From assembly GCA_963803375.1 (NCBI GenBank), contig CAWDMB010000008.1, positions 310,001-374,000 on the forward strand: a stretch of 64,000 nucleotides of DNA. Direction: 5' to 3'. The DNA is from JAOPZW01 sp963803375 (lineage in GTDB: Bacteria; Actinomycetota; Thermoleophilia; Solirubrobacterales; Solirubrobacteraceae). Each line of letters starts with the position of its first letter. Position 1 is the first letter of the stretch. Positions 55,750 through 63,004 of this stretch are shown here, in pieces. The position numbers and the translations under genes were made by a program. The notes under the pieces were generated by a model. It was not told the origin of the DNA, did no database searches, and saw only the letters and a program-made list of their open reading frames with translations.

Positions 55750-55898
55750 CCCAGCGACCGCGGCGTGTCGGCCCAGGCATCCACATGACTGCCGGGCCCG
55801 ACACGCCGGCGCGGTCGCCTCGGGGTTGCGCCGGCTCGGGCGTCCACATGACTGCCGGGCCCGACACGCCGGCGCGGTCGCCTCGGGGTCGCGCCGGC
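55750..55898. repeat. Composite intergenic repeat: one inverted and two direct copies
   Basis: Two direct copies start at 55781 and 55844 (period 63 nt; the first 46 nt are identical, about 55 conserved in all). Each carries CCACATGACTGCCGGGCCCG followed by ACACGCCGGCGCGGTCGCC. Left of them is a partial inverted copy (GCGACCGCGGCGTGTCGG at 55754-55771). The inverted and first direct copies form a long hairpin with perfect 11-bp arms CGGCGTGTCGG/CCGACACGCCG (55761-55771 and 55798-55808). It fills the whole gap between two convergent genes. It may be a bidirectional terminator or a dispersed palindromic element. Confidence 0.75.
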
Positions 55899-57209
55899 CT
55901 ACCCGCCCTCGAAGCCGAACTCGCCGGAGGCCGAGGACCCACCCGCGGAGGCTGCCGGGGCGGCGCGGGCGGGCGCGGCAGCGGCCTGGCGCGCGGGCGC
56001 GGGGGCGGCCGCCCGCGCCGGCGCCGGCGCGGGCGCAGGCGCGGGGGCGGGCGCGGCGGCGACGACGACGCGGTGCGCCGGGGCAGGCGCCGGCGCGGCC
56101 CGCTGCGCAGGGGCCCGCCGCGGCTTGGCCCTGGCGCGTGCCGCGCGGCGGGTGGTGCTCGCGCGGCGTGACGGCGTCGCCGAAGCGGCGCGCGCCCGCG
56201 CCGCCGCGGCGGGGAGCGCGAGCACCCGGGCGCTGCTGGCGACGCGCGAGAGCGCGGCGGGATCGCCCGTGTGGACGGCGCGGTCGGCGGCCAGGCCGCC
56301 ACCCGTCACCGCCACCGACGCCGCGGCGACCGCGGCGAGCTTCGACGCGCTCGCCGCCTCGATCACGGCCTGGGTTCGCAGCATCGTGTTCGCGCTGCGC
56401 TCGCTGATGCCCATCGCGACGGCCTCGTAGAGCCGCACGGCGAAGTGGTGCGCGGGCTCGGCGACGTCGGCCACCATGAGCCCCGCGAGCGGGAAGACCG
56501 CGGCGACCGAGCGCGCGGAGTCGTGCAGCTCGCGGACGGACGCGCGGCAGGAGCCGCAGTGGCGCAGGTGGGAGCGCAGCTCGAGCACGCCCTCGCGGCC
56601 CGCCTCGCCGTCGACGAGCGCAGACAGCGCCGGCGCCAGGCGCGCGCACTCCTCGCCCGCCTCCAGGCCGGCATAGCGCTCGAGGAAGCTCTTGCGACCC
56701 TCGGCGAGGCAGCGGTTGACCTTCGTGTGCGTCCACCCGGTCGAGAGCGCGATCTGCTCGTAGGAGTGGCCGAGCGCGCGCAGCCACAGCGCCCGCAGCT
56801 CCTGCGGCTTGAGCTGGCGCAGCGCGGCTGCCGAGCGCTCGACCCGCTCGAACGCGACGACCGCCTCCTCGGGCGAGGGCGTGGTGCGCGCCTCGAGGCG
56901 GTCGAGGTCGTCGGCGTCGGTGCCCACGATCCGCCGCCGCGAGCGGTTGATGGCCATCGCCTCGTGCTTGACCACGGTCCGCAGCCACGACCCGGCGCGC
57001 TCGGGATCGAGGCGCCCGGCGTGGCGCATGAGTATCTCGAGGCTGCGCTGGTAGGCGTCGTGGGCGTCGTCGGGGCAGATCGAGTAGCGCCGCGCGAGCC
57101 GCAGCAGCGACTCGGCGTGCTCGGCGACGAGGCGCACGACCAGCTGCTCGGCGTCCTCGTCGAGGAGACGCCGTCGTCCCGGCCCGTGCCCTGGCCCGTG
57201 CACCCTCAC
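55899..57209 (-). CDS. ECF sigma factor fused to a zinc-finger anti-sigma domain and membrane anchor
   Basis: A 436-residue protein. Residues about 20-170 are sigma region 2 (ICPDDAHDAYQRSLEILMRH ... SWLRTVVKHEAMAINRSRRR) and region 4 (LKPQELRALWLRALGHSYEQIALSTGWTHTKVNRCLAEG). Then comes a zf-HC2 finger with HxxxCxxC (RSHLRHCGSCRASV near 225), a hydrophobic segment (AAVAAASVAVTGGG) and a long Ala/Pro/Arg tail. Free anti-sigma factors use this finger to hold an ECF sigma at the membrane; here both are in cis. Starts with GTG (two candidates, 57209 or 57203); GATAGT lies 14 nt upstream. Confidence 0.85.
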   Translation of the reverse strand: MRVHGPGHGPGRRRLLDEDAEQLVVRLVAEHAESLLRLARRYSICPDDAHDAYQRSLEILMRHAGRLDPERAGSWLRTVVKHEAMAINRSRRRIVGTDADDLDRLEARTTPSPEEAVVAFERVERSAAALRQLKPQELRALWLRALGHSYEQIALSTGWTHTKVNRCLAEGRKSFLERYAGLEAGEECARLAPALSALVDGEAGREGVLELRSHLRHCGSCRASVRELHDSARSVAAVFPLAGLMVADVAEPAHHFAVRLYEAVAMGISERSANTMLRTQAVIEAASASKLAAVAAASVAVTGGGLAADRAVHTGDPAALSRVASSARVLALPAAAARARAASATPSRRASTTRRAARARAKPRRAPAQRAAPAPAPAHRVVVAAAPAPAPAPAPAPARAAAPAPARQAAAAPARAAPAASAGGSSASGEFGFEGG

Positions 57210-57429
57210 GCTCGTGCGAGGGGACTATCGACGATTCTCGCCCCTGCCGCCGCGCGAAAACGTCCGCAAAGAGCGGGATCTTCGGATCTTCGCCCGTCTG
57301 GTGCCCGTGGCGCGCATCGATCCCGCGATCCACAGCGCCGGACGGGTGGCGGTCGGCTGCGTCGAGATCCTCCTCGCGCGGGGTCCGCAGGGCCGCGCTC
57401 GCGCTCCACCGGCCCAATGCCACCGGCGC

Positions 57430-57435
57430 TAGGGT
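57430..57435 (+). promoter_or_regulatory. Candidate -10 element (TAGGGT) before the SnoaL-like gene
   Basis: TAGGGT is separated by 6 nt from the ATG at 57442, with no Shine-Dalgarno. Confidence 0.5.
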
Positions 57436-57441
57436 TCGCCG

Positions 57442-57951
57442 ATGCCCGACGACGTCCGCGCGGTCGTGACCGCCGCGCTCCAGCGCTTCAACGACCGCGA
57501 CGACCGGCTCGGCTTCCTCGACGCCTACGCGCCCGACGTGCGCCTGCACGGCTATCCCGGCGGCCTCGAGGGCCGCGAGGGCCTCGAGCGCTTCCACGCC
57601 CCGCTCTGGGACGCCCTTCCCGACGCCGCCCTCGTGCCCGAGGACGTCGTCGTCGAGGGCGACCGCGCCGCGGTGCGCTACCGGCTGACGGCGACGCACG
57701 AGGGCCCGTACATGGGCGTCGCTCCGAAGCGGGCACGCGTGGACGTCCAGGGCATGATGGTCGTGCGCGTCGCCGGGGGGCTCGTCGTGGAGGAGTGGCA
57801 CAGCCCGACCGAGCTGAGCATCCTGCGCCAGCTCGGCGCGATCGAGGTGCACCTGGCGGGCGCTCGGAGCAGGCGCGCGGGCGCCGGCCCGCGGCGCTCG
57901 GCGGCGGCGGAGGCCGCGGCGCTGCGCTGGCAGGAGGCGCACGACGGCTGA
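57442..57951 (+). CDS. SnoaL-like (NTF2-fold) protein
   Basis: A 169-residue protein with one SnoaL/ester-cyclase-like domain: VTAALQRFNDRDDRLGFLDAYAPDVRLHG, then GREGLERFHAPLWDALPDA and VVEEWHSPTELSILRQLG. The fold houses polyketide cyclases, isomerases and ligand-binding proteins, so function cannot be deduced. The last 35 residues are basic and disordered. Confidence 0.75.
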   Translation: MPDDVRAVVTAALQRFNDRDDRLGFLDAYAPDVRLHGYPGGLEGREGLERFHAPLWDALPDAALVPEDVVVEGDRAAVRYRLTATHEGPYMGVAPKRARVDVQGMMVVRVAGGLVVEEWHSPTELSILRQLGAIEVHLAGARSRRAGAGPRRSAAAEAAALRWQEAHDG

Positions 57952-58019
57952 GCCACGGTGCCGTCCGACGCGCCGCCTACCGTCCCGAGCGACCGTCCTC
58001 GAGCGCCACGGGAGCCGCG

Positions 58020-58475
58020 ATGCCCCTCTGCTTCATCGAACCGCAGGATGCGATTCGCGTCATCGCCGAGTCCGTCGGCCGCGAGGCGAGGCGCCAGCTG
58101 CTCGGCGAGCTCGTGCGGGCGTGGGTGGACGAGATCCCGGACGCGGAGCTGGCGTCGCACTATGCCAAGGCGGTGGCGGACCTCGACGAGCACGATCTCT
58201 CGATGCTCGCCGCCTGGCACGCCTCGCTCGAGGTCGGGCACCCGATCGCCAACCGCGACTTCCTCGTCAACGTCTTCCCGAGCCTCGGCGAGAACCGCCG
58301 CGAGGCGTTGAAGATCGCCGCCGGCTTCCGCGGCGAGGAGGCCTTCGACGCGGGCGTCGCCGAGGAGGAGGCGCTCGACACGGTCCTGCCCTTCCTCACG
58401 CGCGAGCGTTCGATGGCCCTCGCCGGCGAGTGCCTCGAGCTCTACCTCTGGGACCGGCTGGGCTGCGACAACTAG
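58020..58475 (+). CDS. Conserved-looking soluble protein of unknown function
   Basis: A 151-residue, acidic, helix-rich protein without signal or membrane segment. It opens MPLCFIEPQDAIRVIAES and carries HDLSMLAAWHASLEVGHPIA and ENRREALKIAAGFRGEEAF. Two cysteines near the ends (residues 4 and 149) could pair or bind a ligand. GGAG before the ATG is a proper ribosome-binding site, and TACCGT at 57978 could be its -10. No family recognised. Confidence 0.6.
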   Translation: MPLCFIEPQDAIRVIAESVGREARRQLLGELVRAWVDEIPDAELASHYAKAVADLDEHDLSMLAAWHASLEVGHPIANRDFLVNVFPSLGENRREALKIAAGFRGEEAFDAGVAEEEALDTVLPFLTRERSMALAGECLELYLWDRLGCDN

Positions 58476-58506
58476 AGGACGAGCGGCGAGCGCGACCGCC
58501 GCGTGC

Positions 58507-59403
58507 TCACGCGTCGACCCGCCGCAGCACGTCGTAGCGCCCGATCCCCTCGCGGCCCTCCATGCGCCAGCGCAGGAAGGCGGCGTCGAGCCGCAGGCGC
58601 CCGAGATCGAGCGAGGTGCCGCAGACGACCTCGCCCGCGGCCCGGCGCGGCCAGCCGTCCTCGTCGAGCCAGAGCTCGAGCCCCGCGCTGCGCTGGCGGC
58701 CCTCGGCGTCGTAGGTCGTGGTCAGGCGCGGGTCGTGGACCGGCAGCGCGACCGAGTCGCCGTCGCGCGTCTCGAGGATCGTCGCGGCGACCGCCTCGCG
58801 CTCCTGGTCGTGAGCGCCGGCCGCGCGGACCGCGGTGAGCGAGACCGCGAGGTCGCCCGTCCACGCCGACAGCGTCCGCGCGAGCGCGATCCGCTCCCAG
58901 TCCGGGGCGCCCCACGAGCGCCCACGCTGGCCGAGGCCGTCGAGCTCGAGCCTCCGAGGGCCCAGCAGCGCCGTTCCGCGGACGCGGACGGGCTGCTCGA
59001 AGCCCGCCATGCCCCCGGCCTGCGCAGCGGGGTGGCCGGGGTCGAGCGCGGCGACGGCGCCGCCGGCCTCGAGCTCGAGGTCGAAGCTCGCGTCCTCGCC
59101 GGCGAAGGACAGGCGCCACCGGCGCAGCGGCTCGACGACCTCGGTTTCGAGGCCGGCGGCGCTCACGTCGTCCCAGATCGCCGGCGCTGCGGCGAGCTCG
59201 ACGCCGCCCTCGGCCGCGACCACGACGGGCCGGGCGTCGTGGAAGAGCAGGATCAGGCCGCTCGCCCCGCCCGCGGCCAGACCGAGCCGGGCGACGCCGT
59301 AGAGGTCGGCCTCGGCGTCGCCGAAGGCGACGGTGAGCGCGTCGCTGCCGTCCGGGCCGAGATCGCGTCGCGGCGCCTCGTCGGCGCCCGGCCCGACCGT
59401 CAC
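58507..59403 (-). CDS. AttH/CrtC-like lipocalin-fold protein, function unknown
   Basis: A 298-residue beta-rich protein. DLYGVARLGLAAGGASGLILLFHD and later RRLELDGLGQRGRSWGAPDWERIALA resemble the AttH/hydroxyneurosporene-synthase (CrtC) fold. In that family a similar W...D...R...W arrangement lines a cavity for hydrophobic molecules. Substrate unknown. GTG start overlapping the fxsA stop (GTGA), so it is coupled to FxsA. Confidence 0.6.
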   Translation of the reverse strand: MTVGPGADEAPRRDLGPDGSDALTVAFGDAEADLYGVARLGLAAGGASGLILLFHDARPVVVAAEGGVELAAAPAIWDDVSAAGLETEVVEPLRRWRLSFAGEDASFDLELEAGGAVAALDPGHPAAQAGGMAGFEQPVRVRGTALLGPRRLELDGLGQRGRSWGAPDWERIALARTLSAWTGDLAVSLTAVRAAGAHDQEREAVAATILETRDGDSVALPVHDPRLTTTYDAEGRQRSAGLELWLDEDGWPRRAAGEVVCGTSLDLGRLRLDAAFLRWRMEGREGIGRYDVLRRVDA

Positions 59404-59855
59404 CGCAGCACGGGCGGGTCGACGTCGGTCGCCGTGCCGTCGACGTCCCAGCCGCCCGGCGGCCGGCGGCCGCCCGGCGGACCCGCGACGCGCAGCCGCC
59501 CGGCGACGCGGCGCCCGAGCAGAAGCCGCACGACGGCGCGCGTCGGCGGAAGCAGGAGCAGGATGCCGAGGACGTCGGTGACGAAGCCGGGCGTGAGCAG
59601 CAGCGCCCCGCCGAAGACGACGAGCACGCCGTCGAGGACCTCGCGCGCCGGGACGCGTGCCGCGGCGAGCGCCGCGTTGAAGCGCCGCCAGGTCGCGCGG
59701 CCCTGCGAGCGCAGCAGCATCGCACCGAGGATCGAGTCGGCGAGGAGGATCGCGATCGTCGGGAGCGCGCCGATCGCCTGCCCGACCTGGATGATCACGT
59801 AGAGCTCGATCAGCGGGACGAGGACGAACAGCGCCAGCAGCGGCAGGAGGACCAT
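59400..59855 (-). CDS. fxsA: FxsA family membrane protein
   Basis: A 151-residue protein with about three or four hydrophobic helices. The conserved opening LLALFVLVPLIELYVIIQVGQAIGALPTI and the FVTDVLGILLLLPPTRAVVR block identify FxsA. E. coli FxsA modulates exclusion of phage T7 by F plasmids; its normal role is unknown. The tail is proline/glycine-rich. TACCCT is 8 nt before the ATG, with GGGAGG in between. Confidence 0.85.
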   Translation of the reverse strand: MVLLPLLALFVLVPLIELYVIIQVGQAIGALPTIAILLADSILGAMLLRSQGRATWRRFNAALAAARVPAREVLDGVLVVFGGALLLTPGFVTDVLGILLLLPPTRAVVRLLLGRRVAGRLRVAGPPGGRRPPGGWDVDGTATDVDPPVLR

Positions 59856-59863
59856 GCCCTCCC

Positions 59864-59869
59864 AGGGTA
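59864..59869 (-). promoter_or_regulatory. Candidate -10 element (TACCCT) of fxsA
   Basis: TACCCT on the minus strand is separated by 8 nt from the ATG; those 8 nt read GGGAGGGC. A ribosome-binding site therefore cannot be excluded if the transcript starts further upstream. Confidence 0.4.
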
Positions 59870-59877
59870 CGCGCTCG

Positions 59878-60195
59878 CTACGCGACGACGGGCGCGGAGG
59901 CGAGCAGGCCCACGCCCGGCAGGCGGTTCAGCCCGACGACGGCGATGACCCGCCACACCTGCGGCTGGGCCTCGCGCAGGAGCAGCTGCCGGCCGCGCCG
60001 GCGCAGCCGTCGGGCGACGAGCGCGAGGTCGACGACGAGCGACGTATCGGCGAAGGTGAGCTCGGACAGGTCGACGACCACGTCGCTCTCGGCGCCCAGC
60101 GCCCGCGACAGCGCGTGGCGGCGCTTGGCCTGCGTCGCGAGGTCTTCGTCACCCGAGCACCGGAGGACGGCCGGCTGTTCGGTGAACTCGATGAT
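59878..60195 (-). CDS. STAS-domain protein with possible ATC start codon
   Basis: A STAS domain of about 105 residues: first strand IIEFTEQPAVLRCSGDEDLA, middle VVVDLSELTFADTSLVVDLALVARR (phosphosite-like ADTS), final strand RVIAVVGLNRL. The first ATG/GTG/TTG in frame is GTG at 60081, which would remove the first strand and helix. The full domain is open back to a TAG at 60210-60208, yet contains no standard start. TAGGTT (60210-60205) lies 9 nt before an ATC (60195), matching the leaderless spacing seen elsewhere. The start codon is therefore an inference; a sequence error cannot be excluded. Confidence 0.6.
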   Translation of the reverse strand: MIEFTEQPAVLRCSGDEDLATQAKRRHALSRALGAESDVVVDLSELTFADTSLVVDLALVARRLRRRGRQLLLREAQPQVWRVIAVVGLNRLPGVGLLASAPVVA

Positions 60196-60204
60196 GGGAG
60201 GCGG

Positions 60205-60210
60205 AACCTA
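60205..60210 (-). promoter_or_regulatory. Candidate -10 element (TAGGTT) of the STAS gene
   Basis: TAGGTT on the minus strand is 9 nt from the ATC proposed as start of the STAS gene. It also supplies the in-frame TAG that limits the reading frame. Confidence 0.35.
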
Positions 60211-60224
60211 CAAAGCGGCGCGGC

Positions 60225-60230
60225 TAGACT
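60225..60230 (+). promoter_or_regulatory. Candidate -10 element (TAGACT) of the SufT-like gene
   Basis: TAGACT is followed by 6 nt and the ATG at 60237, with no Shine-Dalgarno. It is 15 nt from the divergent TAGGTT. Confidence 0.55.
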
Positions 60231-60236
60231 CAAGCC

Positions 60237-60533
60237 ATGCCTACGCTGGAAGACGTCGAGGATGCCCTCAGCAACGTCATCGACCCCGAGCTCGGCCTCG
60301 ACTTCGTCGAGCTCGGGCTCATCTACGGGGTCGAGATCGAGGGCGGCGACGTCCACGTGACGTTCACGCTGACCACGCCGGCATGCCCGATCGGTCCACA
60401 GGTCTCCGAGCAGATCGAGGAGTTCGTCGGCGACCTGGACGGCGTCGAGCAGGTCACCTCGTCGATGGTCTTCAGCCCGGCGTGGTCACCGGAAAAGATG
60501 AGCGAGGACGCGAAGTTCGCCCTCGGCTTCTAG
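60237..60533 (+). CDS. MIP18/DUF59 family iron-sulfur assembly protein (SufT/PaaD-like)
   Basis: A 98-residue protein. LEDVEDALSNVIDPELGLDFVELGLIYGVEI is the DUF59 N-terminal signature, and the reactive cysteine is in TTPACPIGPQV. Members help maturation of Fe-S proteins. Fe-S clients in this window include GltBD, IspH and the AddB-like nuclease. Its 3' end overlaps the WS/DGAT gene by about 60 nt on the opposite strand. Confidence 0.85.
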   Translation: MPTLEDVEDALSNVIDPELGLDFVELGLIYGVEIEGGDVHVTFTLTTPACPIGPQVSEQIEEFVGDLDGVEQVTSSMVFSPAWSPEKMSEDAKFALGF

Positions 60534-61935
60534 GTTCCTCGTCGAGCGCGAGCTCCACGAGCTCGGCCAGCGAGGCGCGGATGCCCTCCCCGACTACGTC
60601 GAGGTCGGGCAGCGCGTCGTAGTCGGCCAGCAGGCCGAAGTTCATCTGGCCGTTGTAGGAGATGATCGCCACGGCCAGCGCGTGGTCCTTGGGCAGGAAG
60701 GCCACCGGAAAGGCGTCGAGCATCTCGCGCCCGCGGACGTAGAGCGGTAACTGCGGGCCCGGGACGTTCGTGACGATGAGGTTGAACAGGCGCGTGGAGA
60801 AGTTCACCCGCGAGGCCTGCGCGAGGATCGTCGGCGGCGCGAAGTTCTGCACGCCGGTGAGGACCTCGGCGCCGACGGCCTGCTTGGACTCCTTGAGGCC
60901 TTCCATTGCAGCGCGCACGGCCTCGAAGCGGGCGATCGGGTCCTCGACGTAGACCGGGAGCGGGCCGCGCATGGCCGCGATCCGGTTGCCGAGCACGCCG
61001 CGCTCGCCGGCCGCGCGGATCGACACGGGCACGAGCGCGCGCAGCTCGAGGCCCGCGGTGCGCACGCCGCGCGAGCGCAGCCACTCGCGCAGGGCGCCGC
61101 TGACCACCGTCAGCACGACGTCGTTGACCGTGCCGCCGAAGGCGTCCTTGACGCGCTTGAAGTCCGCGAGCTCGTTGCGCACGCCGAGAAAGCGCCGGTG
61201 CGGCCCGATCTCGACGTTGAGCGGCGTCTCCGGCGCCGGGTTCAGCCCCGCCCACACGATCTCGCCGATGCCCTCGACGGCGTCGCGCGCGCCGGCGAGC
61301 GCGGAGGCCGGGCGCGTGGCCGCGGTCAGCGCCCGCGCGACCGTCGCCAGCCCGGTGCGCACCGCCCCGACCGCGCTCGTCGCCGCGAGCTCGGCGCCGC
61401 CCGGCTCGTGCTCGGGCCGCCACGGCTCGTCGGGGTGCGGGATCTCTGGCGGCACCGGCGTGACATCGAAGAGGGCCTGGGCGAGGTCGACGCCCGCGAT
61501 GCCGTCGATCATCGCGTGGTGGCTCTTCGAGATGAGCGCGAAGCCGTTGCCGTCGACTCCCTCCACGAGCCAGAGCTCCCAGAGCGGCTTGGAGCGGTCG
61601 AGCTGCTGGGAGAAGATCCGCGCCGCCAGGCGCATGAGCTGGTCCTCGGACCCCGGCCGCGGCAGCCCGGTCTGACGGACGTGGTACTCGAGGTTGAAGC
61701 TCTCGTCGTCGACCCACAGCGGCCGTCCCGTCCCGGCCGGCGGGACGGAGAGCCGCTGGCGGTAGCGCGGGACGAGGTGCAGCCGCATCCGCAGCGAGTC
61801 CAGGAACTCGTCGTAGGACGGCGGCGGGCCCTCGAAGTGGCTGATCGCGCCCACGTGCATGTGCGAGTTCGGGCCCTCCTGGACGAGGAACGAGGCGTCG
61901 AGCGCCGTCAGCCGATCGAGGTGCGCCTGGACCAT
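60472..61935 (-). CDS. WS/DGAT acyltransferase (wax ester synthase/diacylglycerol acyltransferase)
   Basis: A 487-residue enzyme of the bacterial WS/DGAT family. The catalytic motif HHxxxDG is intact in ISKSHHAMIDGIAGVDL. The C-terminal half has PVSIRAAGERGVLGNRIAAM, NVPGPQLPLYVRGREM and YNGQMNFGLLADYD, all typical. It esterifies fatty acyl-CoA to alcohols or diacylglycerol for storage lipid. The ATG at 61935 is chosen because TACGGT is 6 nt upstream. The last about 20 residues (RSRGRTSRPRSSFPVTTPG) are encoded over the SufT-like gene and look disordered. Confidence 0.92.
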   Translation of the reverse strand: MVQAHLDRLTALDASFLVQEGPNSHMHVGAISHFEGPPPSYDEFLDSLRMRLHLVPRYRQRLSVPPAGTGRPLWVDDESFNLEYHVRQTGLPRPGSEDQLMRLAARIFSQQLDRSKPLWELWLVEGVDGNGFALISKSHHAMIDGIAGVDLAQALFDVTPVPPEIPHPDEPWRPEHEPGGAELAATSAVGAVRTGLATVARALTAATRPASALAGARDAVEGIGEIVWAGLNPAPETPLNVEIGPHRRFLGVRNELADFKRVKDAFGGTVNDVVLTVVSGALREWLRSRGVRTAGLELRALVPVSIRAAGERGVLGNRIAAMRGPLPVYVEDPIARFEAVRAAMEGLKESKQAVGAEVLTGVQNFAPPTILAQASRVNFSTRLFNLIVTNVPGPQLPLYVRGREMLDAFPVAFLPKDHALAVAIISYNGQMNFGLLADYDALPDLDVVGEGIRASLAELVELALDEEPRSRGRTSRPRSSFPVTTPG

Positions 61936-61941
61936 GGCGCC

Positions 61942-61947
61942 ACCGTA
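61942..61947 (-). promoter_or_regulatory. Candidate -10 element (TACGGT) of the WS/DGAT gene
   Basis: TACGGT on the minus strand lies 6 nt from the ATG at 61935, supporting that start over an upstream in-frame ATG at 61971. Confidence 0.5.
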
Positions 61948-61990
61948 CTGCCTGGCGCCGGACCCGGCCACGATGAGCCATCATGGCCGC

Positions 61991-62965
61991 ATGGGGCGCT
62001 CGCCTGGCGAAGGGGTCTCGCTGCGCGTCCTCGTCGTCGCGCTCGTCGTCCAGGTCGGGCTCGGCGCCGCGCTCGTGCTCGTCGCCGTCCACGGCTTTCC
62101 GATCGTCGGCGGCGGGGGCGACGGCGCGCCCGCGCGGCGGGCGAGCGGACCGCCTGCTGCGGTGCCCGCGCCGGCGGTCGACGGCTTCGACGTGCGCCGG
62201 GCGATGGCGCTGGCCCGCCGGCAGGTCGACGACTTCGGCCAGCGTCCGGCCGGCTCGGCGCGACTGCGCCGCCTGGCCGAGGCGCTTCGCGCGCGCCTGC
62301 CTGGCGGGCGCCTGGAGCCCGTGCCGGGGCATCCGGGGCTGCGCAACGTCATCGGGGTGCTGCCCGGCCGGCGGCCAGCGATCGTCGTCGGTGCCCACTA
62401 CGACACGGAGGTGCACCCGGTCGGCTTCGTGGGCGCCAACGACGGGGCGGCGGGCACGGCGGCGATCGTCGAGCTCGCGCGCGCGCTGAGCGCCGGCCCG
62501 CGCCCGCCCGGCGCGCGCGAGCTGCGCTTCGTCCTCTTCGACGGCGAGGAGGAGCCCCCGGGGTGCGCCGCCGCGGACTTCGGGCGCTGCGCGCTGCGCG
62601 GCTCGAAGGCCTACGTGCGCGCCCATCGCGGCGAGGTCGCCGCGATGGTGCTTCTCGACTACGTCGCCAACGCCGGGCTGCGCCTGCCCCGCGAGGCGAG
62701 CTCGGACCGGCGGCTGTGGGCGCGCGTGCGCGCAGCGGCGGCCCGCGTCGGCGTGGCGGAGGTCTTCCCGGACGCCACGCAGCTCAGGGTCCTCGACGAC
62801 CACACGCCGTTCCTGCAGGCCGACGTCCCCGCCGTCGACCTCATCGACTTCGCCTACCCGTACCGCGACACGACGCGCGACACGCTCGACAAGCTCTCGG
62901 GCCGTAGCCTCGACGCGGTGGGGGAGACCGTGCTCGCGCTGCTGGAGGAGCTGCGCCGGGCGTAG
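61991..62965 (+). CDS. Membrane-anchored M28 family metallopeptidase
   Basis: A 324-residue protein with an N-terminal signal-anchor helix (about 11-36) and an external M28 aminopeptidase-like domain. Zinc-ligand motifs: VVGAHYDTEV, VGANDGAAG, LFDGEEEPPG (Glu pair), LLDYVAN and VLDDHTPFLQ. It may trim peptides or peptidoglycan stem peptides outside the cell. The ATG at 61991 is preceded by CATCAT with 6-nt spacing. Two cysteines (GCAAADFGRC) could form a disulfide. Confidence 0.85.
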   Translation: MGRSPGEGVSLRVLVVALVVQVGLGAALVLVAVHGFPIVGGGGDGAPARRASGPPAAVPAPAVDGFDVRRAMALARRQVDDFGQRPAGSARLRRLAEALRARLPGGRLEPVPGHPGLRNVIGVLPGRRPAIVVGAHYDTEVHPVGFVGANDGAAGTAAIVELARALSAGPRPPGARELRFVLFDGEEEPPGCAAADFGRCALRGSKAYVRAHRGEVAAMVLLDYVANAGLRLPREASSDRRLWARVRAAAARVGVAEVFPDATQLRVLDDHTPFLQADVPAVDLIDFAYPYRDTTRDTLDKLSGRSLDAVGETVLALLEELRRA

Positions 62966-62991
62966 GGAACGGAATCGCCGCCTTCGCGTCG

Positions 62992-62997
62992 TAGGAT
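62992..62997 (+). promoter_or_regulatory. Candidate -10 element (TAGGAT) of ispH
   Basis: TAGGAT is separated by 7 nt from the ATG at 63005. It overlaps an alternative ATG at 62996 and thereby favours the later one. Confidence 0.5.
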
Positions 62998-63004
62998 GGC
63001 GGAC

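Noticed and set aside
55781..55898. The 63-nt direct repeats as a CRISPR array
   Set aside because: Only two copies, repeat longer than spacer, with an inverted third copy and no cas genes in the window.
55826..56407. Plus-strand Arg/Pro-rich open frames opposite the sigma/anti-sigma fusion tail
   Set aside because: Mirror images of the Ala/Pro/Arg tail; no start signal and no domain.
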